Made by a program: the position numbers and the translations under genes
Origin: Gemmatimonadota bacterium
GTDB lineage: Bacteria; Gemmatimonadota; Gemmatimonadetes; Gemmatimonadales; GWC2-71-9
Direction: 5' to 3'
Length of the DNA stretch: 25,280 nucleotides
NCBI GenBank assembly: GCA_029884275.1
Contig: JAOUIC010000003.1
Location: forward strand, 1-25,280
Notes under the pieces: generated by a model
Told to the model about the DNA's origin: nothing
The model's database searches: none
The model's input: only the letters and a program-made list of their open reading frames with translations
Shown here: positions 7,442 to 15,305 of the stretch, piece by piece
Layout of the letters: every line of letters begins with the position of its first letter
Numbering within the stretch: the stretch's first letter is position 1

Positions 7442-7470
7442 ATATAATCCGCGAGGCCTCCCCCGGGCAA
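7442..7470 (-). promoter_or_regulatory. sigma70-type promoter for the 98-aa hypothetical protein
   Basis: On the minus strand TTGCCC (7470-7465) is followed after exactly 17 bases by TTATAT (7447-7442). The start codon is about 20 bases downstream of the -10 box. The same AT-rich block read on the plus strand contains a perfect TATAAT (7443-7448) with a poor -35 (TTGGGT, 15-bp spacing), so divergent transcription is possible. Confidence 0.55.
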
Positions 7471-7558
7471 ACCCCGTGTTTCTCCCGTGCGGGAGCCCCG
7501 GCTGATTAGATTCTCCCCCGGTCCGGGCGCATTCCGGCCGGCGAGCGGGTGGACCAGC

Positions 7559-7858
7559 ATGCCAGACGGTGACGAGGTGTACGGAGCGAGGCGCGCCGAG
7601 CGGTTGATCGAACTGCTCCGGGCGCTCGCGTCCCGGATCGAGACACTCGATCGCGCTGGCCACCTGCTGGACGCCGCGCCCGAGCTGCAGCGGATGCTGG
7701 GCGACGTGCGCAGCGAGTTGTTTCATTACGAAGTCCGGCGCACCTACGACACCCCCGAGCTCGCCGAGCGACGGCGGATCGTGGAGGAAGCCCGGCAGGA
7801 ATTCACCCTCGACCTACCAGAGGAAGACCAACCATGGCGGCAGGGTCCGGCGGACTGA
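7559..7858 (+). CDS. hypothetical protein, 99 aa, charged and helical
   Basis: No named family seen. The sequence is highly charged and predicted helical (RRAERLIELLRALASRIETL, then LLDAAPELQRMLGDVRSELF), possibly a short coiled coil. The ATG at 7559 was chosen over the in-frame GTG at 7487 because the sequence between them looks non-coding. Its last 25 bases overlap the start of the DsbA-like gene, which suggests coupled translation and perhaps a joint function. Confidence 0.65.
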   Translation: MPDGDEVYGARRAERLIELLRALASRIETLDRAGHLLDAAPELQRMLGDVRSELFHYEVRRTYDTPELAERRRIVEEARQEFTLDLPEEDQPWRQGPAD

Positions 7859-8523
7859 ATCGTTTCTACCTGATGCTGGGTGTCGCCCTGGTGGGGGGCG
7901 GCGGCGTCATGGCGTACGTCCTCACCCGGAAGCAGGCGGTGAGCATCCCGGCCAACCCGGTGATCCAGGTCAGCGATACCAGCGGCTTTTCCGGCTACTA
8001 TCTCGGCTCGGACAGCGCGCCCCTCACGGTGACGGAATACGCCGATTACGAATGCCCCGCCTGCCAGCAGTGGGCGGTGGTGCAGTTCCCGACCATTCGC
8101 GAGCGGCTGATCGCGACCGGCCGGGTCCGGTGGCGCTATCGCGACTTCCCGCTGGACATGCATCGTCACGCGCGGGTGGCCGCGCATGCCGCCGCCTGCG
8201 CCGGGGAGCAGGGGAAGTACTGGGAGATGAACGAGGCGATCTACTCCTGGGGCGGTGACTGGCCGACGAAGCGCGACGCCACCGGCGTGTTCCGCGGCTT
8301 CGCCCAGCGGATCGGGATCGATGCCACCGCCTACGACGCCTGCATGGCCAGCGGGCGGTTCGCCGGGCGGATCGCCGCGGGCCGGAATGAGGCCGTTGCC
8401 ACGGGCGTGGGGTCGACGCCGACCTTCCTCATCATGGGGCGGCTCTATCCCGGCGGCGGCTCGGTGCACTACGACATGCTCAAGGCCATGCTCGACTCCA
8501 TCGCCGGCCAGCCCTCGAAGTAA
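7834..8523 (+). CDS. membrane-anchored DsbA-family thioredoxin-fold protein
   Basis: A 229-residue protein with one N-terminal membrane segment (about residues 11-31, FYLMLGVALVGGGGVMAYVL) and a periplasmic thioredoxin-like domain. The active site is Cys74-Pro-Ala-Cys77 in YECPACQQW, and the cis-proline loop is GSTPTF. This is the Thioredoxin_4/DsbA-like group found as protein-disulfide oxidoreductases in bacteria and mycobacteria. It should form or isomerise disulfides in exported proteins, but the redox partner is unknown. A heme-export operon lies 5 kb downstream; a link to cytochrome maturation is only a guess. Confidence 0.9.
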   Translation: MAAGSGGLNRFYLMLGVALVGGGGVMAYVLTRKQAVSIPANPVIQVSDTSGFSGYYLGSDSAPLTVTEYADYECPACQQWAVVQFPTIRERLIATGRVRWRYRDFPLDMHRHARVAAHAAACAGEQGKYWEMNEAIYSWGGDWPTKRDATGVFRGFAQRIGIDATAYDACMASGRFAGRIAAGRNEAVATGVGSTPTFLIMGRLYPGGGSVHYDMLKAMLDSIAGQPSK

Positions 8524-8577
8524 GGTGATCCGGCCCTCAGTGCCGCTCGACCCCCGGACCGGCGGCGCACCCGCCGC

Positions 8578-10491
8578 ATGAGCGAGCACGCTCCCGGCCA
8601 GCCGCCGCGAGGGCGCGCCCTCGCGGCGCTCTCCCTCGCCGCGATCGGCGTGGTGTACGGCGACATCGGGACCAGCCCGCTGTACGCCCTGAAGGAGTGC
8701 TTCCTCGGTCAGTCGTCCATTCCCCTCACTCGCGACAACGTCCTCGGCATCCTGTCGCTGGTGTTCTGGTCGCTCAACTTCCTGATCTCGTTCAAGTATG
8801 TCGTCCACATGCTCCGGGCCGACAACCGGGGCGAGGGGGGGATCCTGGCGCTGCTGGCCTTGCTCCCCACCGGGATGGAGAACCGCCGCGCTCGCTGGAT
8901 GCTGGTGACGGCGGGGCTGTTCGGCTCGGCGTTGCTCTACGGAGACGGCATCATCACTCCGGCGATCTAGGTGCTGGGCGCGATGGAAGGCCTGGCGGTT
9001 GCCACCCCGGCGCTGGAGCACTGGGTCCTGCCGATCAGCATCGGCATCGTGACCGCCCTCTTCGCCATTCAGCGCACCGGCACCGCGGCCGTCGGGCGGG
9101 TGTTTGGCCCGGTGACCACGCTGTGGTTCGTCTGCATCGCGGTGCTCGGCGTCTCGGGGATCGTCAAGGCGCCGGAGGTGCTCGCCGCGGTGAACCCGGT
9201 CCACGCCGTCAACCTCTTCGTGCGGGAGGGACGGCAGGCGTTCTTCGTGTTGTCCGCGGTGGTCCTGGTGGTGACCGGTGGCGAGGCGCTGTATGCCGAC
9301 ATGGGACATTTCGGCAAACGGCCCATCCGGCTGGCATGGTTCGCCGTCGTGCTGCCTGCGCTGGTGCTCAACTACTTCGGCCAGGGCGCCCTGCTGCTGC
9401 AGCATCCCGAGGCAGTCACCAATCCGTTCTACGAATTGGTGCCGTCCTGGGCCCTGTATCCGATGATCGCTGTCGCCACCAGCGCCGCGGTGGTCGCGAG
9501 CCAGGCCCTCATCTCGGGCGCCTTTTCCCTGACACAGCAGGCGGTCCAGCTCGGCTTCTGCCCCAGGGTGTCCATCCGGCACACCTCCGAGCGGGAGCGC
9601 GGGCAGATCTACGTCCCCGAGGTGAACTGGGGGCTCATGGTGGCCTGCATCGGCCTCATGCTCGCGTTCAAGAACACCTCGAACCTGGCGGCGACCTACG
9701 GCGTCGCCGTCTGTGGCACGATGACGTTCACCACGATCCTGTTCTCCGCCGTCAGCCGAACCCGGTGGCATTGGCCATGGGCCAAGGTGCTGGGTCTCGG
9801 CGGACTCTTCCTGGTGGTCGACGTCGCCTTCTTCACCTCCAACCTTGGCAAGATCCCGCATGGCGGCTGGGTCCCGCTGGCCGTCGCTGCCCTGGTCTAC
9901 ACCCTGATGAGCACCTGGAAGCTGGGCCGCCGGCGGCTGTCGCAGATCATGGAGGATGTCTCCCTGCCTATCGAACTGTTCCTCGCCGATTTCGGTCCCA
10001 AGGCCCACCGGGTGCCGGGCACGGCGGTCTTCATGACCCGCTACGCCGGCGGCGCACCACCGGTGCTGCTGCACCACGTGAAGCACAACAAGGTGCTGCA
10101 CGAGCAGGTCGTGCTCATGTCGGTGAAGACCGAGGAAGTCCCCTACGTGCCAGAGGAGGAGCGGATCGAGTTCCAGGACCTGGGACAGAAGTTCTACGGC
10201 GTGACCGCCCGCTACGGGTTCATGGAGAGCCCCGACGTGCCGGTGGTGCTCAAGGGGCTGCAGGCGAAGGGAGTCTCGATTCGCCCGATGGAAACCACCT
10301 ACTACCTGGGCCGGGAGACACTGATCCCGACCCGGCCGAAGCCGGGCGCCAAGCCCGATCGTCTGCCACCACTGTCGATGTGGCGCAAGCGGCTGTTCGT
10401 GGTGCTCAACCGCAACGCCCAGTCAGCCATGACCTTCTTCAACATCCCGGCCAACCGGGTGGTCGAGATGGGGGCCCAGATTCAGATCTGA
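8578..10491 (+). pseudogene. kup: Kup potassium uptake protein gene interrupted by in-frame TAG at 8968
   Basis: Both halves are in one frame and together give 637 codons, the normal Kup length. The first part has the hallmark GDIGTSPLYA (residues 28-37) and the second ends with the typical MTFFNIPANRVVEMG. Kup (KUP/HAK/KT family) is a proton-coupled K+ importer with about 12 membrane helices and a cytosolic C-terminal domain. Codon 131 is TAG where the family has Ser in the segment ITPAI-S-VL-A-EG; one base change from TCG would create it. No other stop or frameshift is seen, and codon use and conservation continue unchanged afterwards. It is therefore a very recent null allele, a sequencing or assembly error, or a read-through case. 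TAG ends several other genes here, so general TAG recoding is unlikely. Confidence 0.93.
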
Positions 10492-10523
10492 CGACCCGCG
10501 AGACGGATGGATGGGCATGAAGC

Positions 10524-10555
10524 AGGGGTGGGGTTCGCCAGCGAACCCCACCCCT
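10524..10555. repeat. REP-like palindrome, family B copy 1
   Basis: A perfect 15-bp inverted repeat AGGGGTGGGGTTCGC / GCGAACCCCACCCCT with two central bases. It lies between convergent kup and the DUF411 gene and may end transcription from both sides. A closely similar palindrome is at 16099-16134, so it is a repeat family more than a unique terminator. Confidence 0.75.
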
Positions 10556-10581
10556 CGATGTTACGGATGCCGCAGCCTGTG

Positions 10582-11037
10582 CTAGTGCTTGGCCCAGAGG
10601 GTGGCAGTGCCCCTGGCGTCGAAGGCCAGAACCTCGTAGGGATCGTCGCTGGTGTCCATGCCGGGGCTCGCGCCCGGCATTCCCGGCGCCGACAGGCCGA
10701 CCAGCTTCGGCTTTTCGCGCAGGAGGCGCTGGATGTCCGCCGCCGGAACGTGACCCTCGATGACATACCCGGCCACCACCGCCGTGTGACACGAGACCAG
10801 CTTCCGCGGGACGCCGAGTTCTTCTTTCATGGGCGACACATCGGCCATGTCCTCGTGCTTCACGGTGAAGCCGTTGGCCTCGAGGTACTCCATCCACTTC
10901 GTGCAGCAGCCGCAGGTGGGCGCCTTGTAGACCATCACGGAGGGTCCAGCCGCCCGCGCCTCCGGTCGGGCTGCGGCGAGTCCCGTGACGACCGCCACCG
11001 CTCCCAGAGCCAGCACGCCGAGTTGTCTGAGCTTCAT
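10582..11037 (-). CDS. DUF411 periplasmic metal-binding protein
   Basis: The 151-residue protein has a signal peptide (about 1-29, ending ARPEARA) and the DUF411 signature: APTCGCCTKW (Cys42, Cys44, Cys45), then GVPRKLVSCHTAVVAGYVIE with Cys83-His84, then GHVPAADI and GLSAPGMPGASPGM. DUF411 proteins are small exported proteins linked to copper or other soft-metal handling. The cysteines and His are likely metal ligands. A ribosome-binding site (AGGAG) precedes the ATG. It lies 67 bases downstream of acs on the same strand, with a possible -10 (TAGATT) in the gap, so it may have its own promoter. Confidence 0.88.
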   Translation of the reverse strand: MKLRQLGVLALGAVAVVTGLAAARPEARAAGPSVMVYKAPTCGCCTKWMEYLEANGFTVKHEDMADVSPMKEELGVPRKLVSCHTAVVAGYVIEGHVPAADIQRLLREKPKLVGLSAPGMPGASPGMDTSDDPYEVLAFDARGTATLWAKH

Positions 11038-11104
11038 CCCTGCACTCCTGATCCGATTGACATGTTCCCGCCGGGGGAATCTACCCCGCGAGGCTCCCGA
11101 CCGC

Positions 11105-13060
11105 CTACCCCTCTTCTCCTTCGTACATCTCCTTCAGCCGATTGACCACGGTGGGGTCGGCCAGGGTCGTGGTGTCGCCCAGGGCGCGGCCCTCCGCGAT
11201 GTCCTTGAGCAGCCGCCGCATGATCTTGCCGCTTCGGGTCTTGGGCAGGTCGGCGGAGAAGATGATGTCGTCGGGGCGGGCGATGGCCCCGATCTTCCTC
11301 ACCACATGGTCCTTGAGGTCATCCTTGAGCTCGGCGGTTCCCCGCTGGCCGTCCTTCAGCGTGACGAACGCCGCGAGCGCGTGTCCCTTGAGTTCGTGGG
11401 CCTTTCCGACCACGGCCGCTTCCGCCACCCAGGGGTGATCCACCAGCGCGCTCTCGACCTCCATGGTGCCGATGCGGTGCCCCGCCACGTTGAGCACGTC
11501 GTCCACCCGGCCGAGGATCCACCAGTAGCCATCGTCATCGAGCTTGGCGCCGTCCCCCGCGAAGTACCGGCCGGGGAACTTGCTCCAGTAGGTCTCGCGG
11601 TAGCGTTCGTCATCCCCCCAGATGGTGCGGAGCATCGAAGGCCAGGGGTCCGGAATCGTCAGCAGGCCTCCGCCGGTGGGAATCACGGCGCCCTTCTGGT
11701 CCACCAGGTCGACCGTGATCCCCGGGAAGGGGATGGTGGCCGAGCCCGGCTTGGTGGTCACGACACCAGGCAGCGGGGTGATCATGATCGCGCCGGTCTC
11801 GGTCTGCCACCAGGTGTCCACGATCGGGCAGCGTTCCCGGCCGATGTACTTGTGGTACCAGATCCAGGCCTCGGGATTGATCGGTTCGCCCACGGTGCCG
11901 AGCAGGCGGAGGGTGGAGAGATCGTGCTTCGCCGGGAGGCTCTCTCCCCACTTCATGAAGGCGCGGATGGCGGTGGGTGCGGTGTAGAACACCGTGACGC
12001 CGTACCGCGCCACGATCTTCCAGAACCGGTCCCGTTCCGGCCAGTCGGGCGCGCCCTCGTACATCAGCACCGTCGCGCCGTTGGCGAGCGGGCCGTAGAC
12101 CACGTAGGAGTGGCCCGTCACCCACCCGATGTCCGCGGTGCACCAGAACAAGTCGTCTTCCTTGAGGTCGAAGACATAGCGCATCGTCGTCGCCACCTGC
12201 GTGAGGTACCCGCCGGTGGAGTGCACGATCCCCTTCGGCTTCCCGGTGGTGCCGGAGGTGTAGAGGATGAAGAGCAGGTCCTCCGCCTCCTGGGGTTCCG
12301 GCGGGCAATCGGGGTCGGCCTTGTCGAGCAGCCGGTGCCACCAGTGGTCCCGTCCCTCGGTCATGTTGGCGAACGCCTCGTCCCCCGGGCTCCCGGGGCG
12401 GCGCTGGACCACCACCACGTCGCGGATGCTGGGGCACGCGGCGATCGCCTCGTCGGCGAAGCGCTTGAGCGGCAGCACCGACCCGCGGCGGTAGCCGCCG
12501 TCGGCGGTGATCAGGCAGACAGCCCGGGCATCGTTGATCCGGTCCCGGAGCGACTCCGCCGAGAACCCACCGAACACCACCGAATGGACCGCGCCGATCC
12601 GGGCGCAGGCCAGCATCGCGACGGCGGCCTCCGGGATCATCGGCAGGTAGATGGCGACGCGGTCTCCCTTCTTCACCCCCAGCGCCTTGAGGGCATTCGC
12701 CGCGCGGCACACCTCGCGATGCAGCTCCCAGTACGTGATCGTGCGCCGGTCCCCCGGTTCCCCCTCCCAGATGATCGCCGCCTTGTTCCGCCGCGCGGTC
12801 CGCAAGTGGCGGTCGAGGCAGTTGGACGAGACGTTGAGGGTTCCACCGTCGAACCAGCGCGCGTGCGGCGGTTTCCAGTCCAGCACCGTCGTCCAGGGGG
12901 TCATCCATTCCAGCTCCCGCGCCTGCGACTCCCAGAAGCGGAGCCGGTCAGCCTGGCCGGCGCGGTACAGTTCGGGAGTGCCGTTCGCGGCGGCCGCGAA
13001 GGCCGGGTGGGGCGGGAACCGGCGGGACTCCGAAAGCAGGGTCGAAAGCTGGTCGGTCAT
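11105..13060 (-). CDS. acs: acetyl-CoA synthetase (AMP-forming)
   Basis: This 651-residue ANL-superfamily enzyme activates acetate with ATP to acetyl-AMP and then acetyl-CoA. The P-loop motif LYTSGTTGKPKG is present, as are the Acs-specific segments WWQTETGAIMITPLPG and the C-terminal PKTRSGKIMRR, with the catalytic and normally acetylation-regulated Lys at residue 612. Length and domain order (large N-terminal, mobile C-terminal domain from about residue 520) are complete. Start is ATG at 13060 (MTDQLSTLLSESRRFPP). A wide upstream region (almost 500 bases shared with the divergent STAS gene) leaves room for regulation. No deacetylase or acetyltransferase gene is adjacent. Confidence 0.96.
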   Translation of the reverse strand: MTDQLSTLLSESRRFPPHPAFAAAANGTPELYRAGQADRLRFWESQARELEWMTPWTTVLDWKPPHARWFDGGTLNVSSNCLDRHLRTARRNKAAIIWEGEPGDRRTITYWELHREVCRAANALKALGVKKGDRVAIYLPMIPEAAVAMLACARIGAVHSVVFGGFSAESLRDRINDARAVCLITADGGYRRGSVLPLKRFADEAIAACPSIRDVVVVQRRPGSPGDEAFANMTEGRDHWWHRLLDKADPDCPPEPQEAEDLLFILYTSGTTGKPKGIVHSTGGYLTQVATTMRYVFDLKEDDLFWCTADIGWVTGHSYVVYGPLANGATVLMYEGAPDWPERDRFWKIVARYGVTVFYTAPTAIRAFMKWGESLPAKHDLSTLRLLGTVGEPINPEAWIWYHKYIGRERCPIVDTWWQTETGAIMITPLPGVVTTKPGSATIPFPGITVDLVDQKGAVIPTGGGLLTIPDPWPSMLRTIWGDDERYRETYWSKFPGRYFAGDGAKLDDDGYWWILGRVDDVLNVAGHRIGTMEVESALVDHPWVAEAAVVGKAHELKGHALAAFVTLKDGQRGTAELKDDLKDHVVRKIGAIARPDDIIFSADLPKTRSGKIMRRLLKDIAEGRALGDTTTLADPTVVNRLKEMYEGEEG

Positions 13061-13556
13061 GGCTCGTCGGGGAGCATGCGTTGGTCAGGGCGCGGGTGGG
13101 CCGTTGGGGATGGTGGCCCCGGAGCGCGAGCCGGTCAAGGCCCGGCCGGCGCCATCAGACGGGGCGGGGTGTCCCCCGCGTGACCCCGGTCACACCCGCC
13201 CGGATTGCAGGAATCGGCAGATTCCGCGACCTGCGGCGCCGGAAATCGTCGCGCAAGTCCGACACCGGATCGCAAGTGCAGCAGCGACAATCCGCTCGGG
13301 GTCTGGCACCCCCCTCGCCTTCCTCTCAGCCCGGAGACCACAAGGTCTCCACCACAATCGTACCGCCCGATAAGAGCACACCCGGAGCGATCCGGGGCCG
13401 CAAAACTAGAGGTCTCGAACGCCGCGGATGCGGCCGGGAGAGATAGCTCGGTGCCGAAGGCGGGGGCAGCGCCAGCGATCCGGCGCGATGCAACCCGCGA
13501 GCAGTTGAGGCCAGCGGCAGCATCGCGCTTCTGTGTTTCGGGCGTGGGAGGCCAAC
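13061..13556. other. 496-bp divergent intergenic region between acs and the STAS gene
   Basis: No convincing protein gene. It holds a candidate riboswitch (13358-13457), a perfect 7-bp hairpin just before it (GGAGACC at 13333-13339, ACAA loop, GGTCTCC at 13344-13350), and a TGACCCCGGTCA inverted repeat near 13180 that could be an operator for acs. The stretch from 13458 to 13545 is GC-rich and would be the expression platform if the riboswitch is real. Confidence 0.5.
13358..13457 (+). ncRNA. candidate GEMM-I-like cyclic-dinucleotide riboswitch
   Basis: The order of elements resembles the GEMM-I aptamer (c-di-GMP or cGAMP riboswitch). A stem CCCGGA/TCCGGG is capped by a GNRA loop GCGA (13381-13396). 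Next comes GCAAAAC (13400-13406), like the conserved GCAAAGC. A second arm follows with GCCGC/GCGGC (13421-13434) and TCTC/GAGA pairs. The 3' block ATAGCTCGGTGCCGA resembles GTAGCCGGGTTACCGA. TCGTACCG (13358-13365) can close a P1 helix with CGGTGCCGA if one C is bulged. The 5' J1/2 segment GAGCACACC differs from the consensus GGGCAAACC at two places. About 90 bases separate it from the STAS start. Hand alignment only; a covariance search is decisive. Confidence 0.5.
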
Positions 13557-13871
13557 ATGCAGACCACGCAAGCAGTGACTCTCGAGTTGAAGGGCCCCTC
13601 GCACCTGGGGCTGGAGACCCGCGCCACTTTCCGTCAGGAAGCGATGGGGCTCCTGGACAGCCTGCCCGAGGACGGCGGCCGGCTGGTGATCGACCTGCGC
13701 GCCACCCGCTCGGTGGATTCCGCCGGTCTCGGCGTCCTCATGCTGGTGCAGCGCCGGGCCGCGGAGCGGAACCAGGTGGTGGTGCTTCATCGTCCCAACG
13801 ACGAGCTCCGCTTCCTCCTGGTGCTGACCAAACTGGACGACCTCTTCGAGGTCCAGGCCGAAGCCGCCTGA
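13557..13871 (+). CDS. STAS-domain anti-sigma-factor antagonist
   Basis: A 104-residue single STAS domain of the SpoIIAA/RsbV type. The conserved loop reads RSVDSAGLGVLMLV with Asp54-Ser55; the Ser is the residue phosphorylated by a partner anti-sigma kinase in this family. Unphosphorylated protein would bind the kinase and release a sigma factor; neither partner is encoded nearby. The ATG at 13557 follows a good ribosome-binding site (GGGAGG, 5 bases away); an in-frame GTG eight codons upstream is less likely. It is preceded by a long structured leader and followed within 20 bases by the promoter of the heme-export operon. Confidence 0.88.
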   Translation: MQTTQAVTLELKGPSHLGLETRATFRQEAMGLLDSLPEDGGRLVIDLRATRSVDSAGLGVLMLVQRRAAERNQVVVLHRPNDELRFLLVLTKLDDLFEVQAEAA

Positions 13872-13874
13872 CGC

Positions 13875-13880
13875 TATATT
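13875..13880 (+). promoter_or_regulatory. -10 element before the heme-export operon
   Basis: TATATT lies directly after the STAS stop and seven bases before an ATG at 13888. This is the same geometry as the -10 at 1160. No convincing -35 hexamer is seen 16-18 bases upstream. The RNA would start at or next to the short reading frame, not at ccmA. Confidence 0.45.
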
Positions 13881-13887
13881 CGGGGGC

Positions 13888-13929
13888 ATGAAACCCAGCC
13901 TGCCCCCGGGCCGCATCGCCCTTGGCTGA
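13888..13929 (+). CDS. possible 13-codon leaderless upstream ORF overlapping ccmA
   Basis: ATG at 13888 opens a frame encoding MKPSLPPGRIALG and ending TGA at 13927-13929, eight bases past the first base of the TTG start of ccmA in another frame. If the RNA begins at 13888 this peptide would be translated first, and ccmA by termination and reinitiation. There is no ribosome-binding site for either. This could also be chance. Confidence 0.25.
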   Translation: MKPSLPPGRIALG

Positions 13930-14632
13930 GCCGCCGCTGCTCGAGGCGCGCGGCCTCACCAGATCGTACGGCGCGGTGCGGGCGCTCCGGGGCGTGGACC
14001 TGACGCTCGCTCCTGGCGACGTGCTCCTCGTCCTGGGCCCGAACGGGGCGGGGAAGTCCACCCTGCTCCGCACCCTCGCCGGGCTGCTCCGGCCGCAGGC
14101 GGGAACCGTGGCGGTGCGGGGCCGCACCCTCAGCGGCGACGATCCCGATGCCCGCCGCCCCATCGGGCTGCTCTCCCATCAGTCGCTGCTCTACGACGAG
14201 CTTTCCCTGCTCGAAAACCTGGTGCTCGCCGGCCGGCTGTACGACGTGCCGGAACCGGAGCACCACGCGAGGGCGGCTCTCGCGGCCCAGGGGCTCAGCG
14301 ACCGCGCCGGCGACCGGCCGCGGCAGCTGAGCCGGGGGATGCTGCAGCGCGCCGCGATCGCGCGGGCGCTGCTCCACCAGCCGGCGCTGCTGCTCCTCGA
14401 TGAGCCGTTCACCGGACTCGATGCCGTGGCGGGAGACCGGTTGCGCGCCCTGCTCACGACGCTTCACGAGCCTTCCCGGGCGATGGTCATCGTCACCCAC
14501 CACGCCGGCGAGGCATGGGACATCGCGACCAGGGTCGGCGTGCTGGTGAGCGGGCGCTGGGCCCTCCAGGCCCCGCGGCCGGACGATCTGCGCGCCTTCC
14601 ACCTGACCTACCAAGAGCTGGCCCGTGCGTAG
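13922..14632 (+). CDS. ccmA: heme exporter ATP-binding subunit CcmA
   Basis: A 236-residue ABC ATPase. Walker A GPNGAGKST (39-47), signature LSRGM (136-140), Walker B LLLLDEP (157-162) and the switch His193 are all present. With CcmB and CcmC next to it, this is the CcmA subunit of the system I cytochrome c maturation complex, which drives release of heme-loaded CcmE in the inner membrane. Start is TTG at 13922: upstream in this frame a stop occurs at 13889 and no ATG or GTG lies between, so an unusual TTG start is forced. It overlaps ccmB by eight bases. Confidence 0.92.
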   Translation: MAEPPLLEARGLTRSYGAVRALRGVDLTLAPGDVLLVLGPNGAGKSTLLRTLAGLLRPQAGTVAVRGRTLSGDDPDARRPIGLLSHQSLLYDELSLLENLVLAGRLYDVPEPEHHARAALAAQGLSDRAGDRPRQLSRGMLQRAAIARALLHQPALLLLDEPFTGLDAVAGDRLRALLTTLHEPSRAMVIVTHHAGEAWDIATRVGVLVSGRWALQAPRPDDLRAFHLTYQELARA

Positions 14633-15305
14633 GGCCATCCGCCTGGCGCTGGTGCTCGCCGCCAAGGACCTCCGGGTCGAGTTCCGTACCCGGACCAGCC
14701 TGCTCTCGGCCGCGGTGTTCGCGGCCCTGGTGCTCATCGTGTTCAACTTCGCCCGCGACCCGACCGCGGTCGCGACCATCGACCTGGCGCCGAGCGTGCT
14801 CTGGGTCACGGTGGCGTTCGCCTCGGTGGTGGCCATGAACCGGGCCTTCACGACCGAGCGGGAGAATGCCGCCTTCGACGGCCTGCTGCTCGCCCCGGTG
14901 TCGCGCGAGGTGCTCTACCTCGGCAAGTACCTGGCGAACCTGGTCTTCGTGCTGCTGGTCGAGGCGATCACCCTGCCGCTGTTCGTGCTGTTCTTCAACG
15001 TCGGCCTGGGGCACGCGCTGCCGGGTCTGCTGCTCACCATGCTGCTGGCGACGGCCGGATTCGTGGCGGTCGGCACCGTCTTCAGCGCGATGGTGGTGAA
15101 GACCCGCTTCGCGGAGCTGATGCTGCCGGTCCTGCTGCTGCCGTTCATGGTGCCGCCGCTGATCTACGCGGTGCGGGTCTCGACGCCGCTCTTCCAGGGG
15201 CGTCCGTTGAGCGAGGTGGTGGCGGGGCTTAGGTTTCTGGCGCTGTACGACGTCGCGTTCATCACGCTGTCCGTGCTCCTCTTCTCCGCGGTGGTTGACG
15301 AATGA
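14625..15305 (+). CDS. ccmB: heme exporter permease CcmB
   Basis: A 226-residue protein with about six hydrophobic helices and the CcmB-typical N-terminal LAAKDLRVEFRTR followed by FERENAAFDGLLL-like sequence (TERENAAFDGLLLAPV). It forms the membrane part of the CcmAB transporter with CcmC. GTG start overlaps the ccmA stop; the stop overlaps the ccmC ATG (ATGA), so the three genes are translationally linked. Confidence 0.92.
   Translation: MRRAIRLALVLAAKDLRVEFRTRTSLLSAAVFAALVLIVFNFARDPTAVATIDLAPSVLWVTVAFASVVAMNRAFTTERENAAFDGLLLAPVSREVLYLGKYLANLVFVLLVEAITLPLFVLFFNVGLGHALPGLLLTMLLATAGFVAVGTVFSAMVVKTRFAELMLPVLLLPFMVPPLIYAVRVSTPLFQGRPLSEVVAGLRFLALYDVAFITLSVLLFSAVVDE

Noticed and set aside
7744..10101. 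785-codon minus-strand open frame opposite the DsbA-like and kup genes
   Set aside because: Antisense shadow caused by high GC at third positions; composition is rich in His, Arg, Gly and Asp with no domain, while the plus strand encodes clear Kup and DsbA-like motifs.
8578..10491. TAG in kup as genetic-code recoding (for example pyrrolysine)
   Set aside because: TAG ends several neighbouring genes in the normal way, the residue it replaces is an ordinary serine in the family, and no recoding element is evident.
10985..13183. 732-codon plus-strand open frame opposite acs
   Set aside because: Same shadow effect; the minus strand carries the full set of acetyl-CoA synthetase motifs.
13440..13475. 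GTGCCGAAGG string resembling part of a glycine riboswitch
   Set aside because: The downstream core of a glycine aptamer (AACTCTCAGGCA-like) is missing, and the surrounding stems fit the GEMM-I pattern better.
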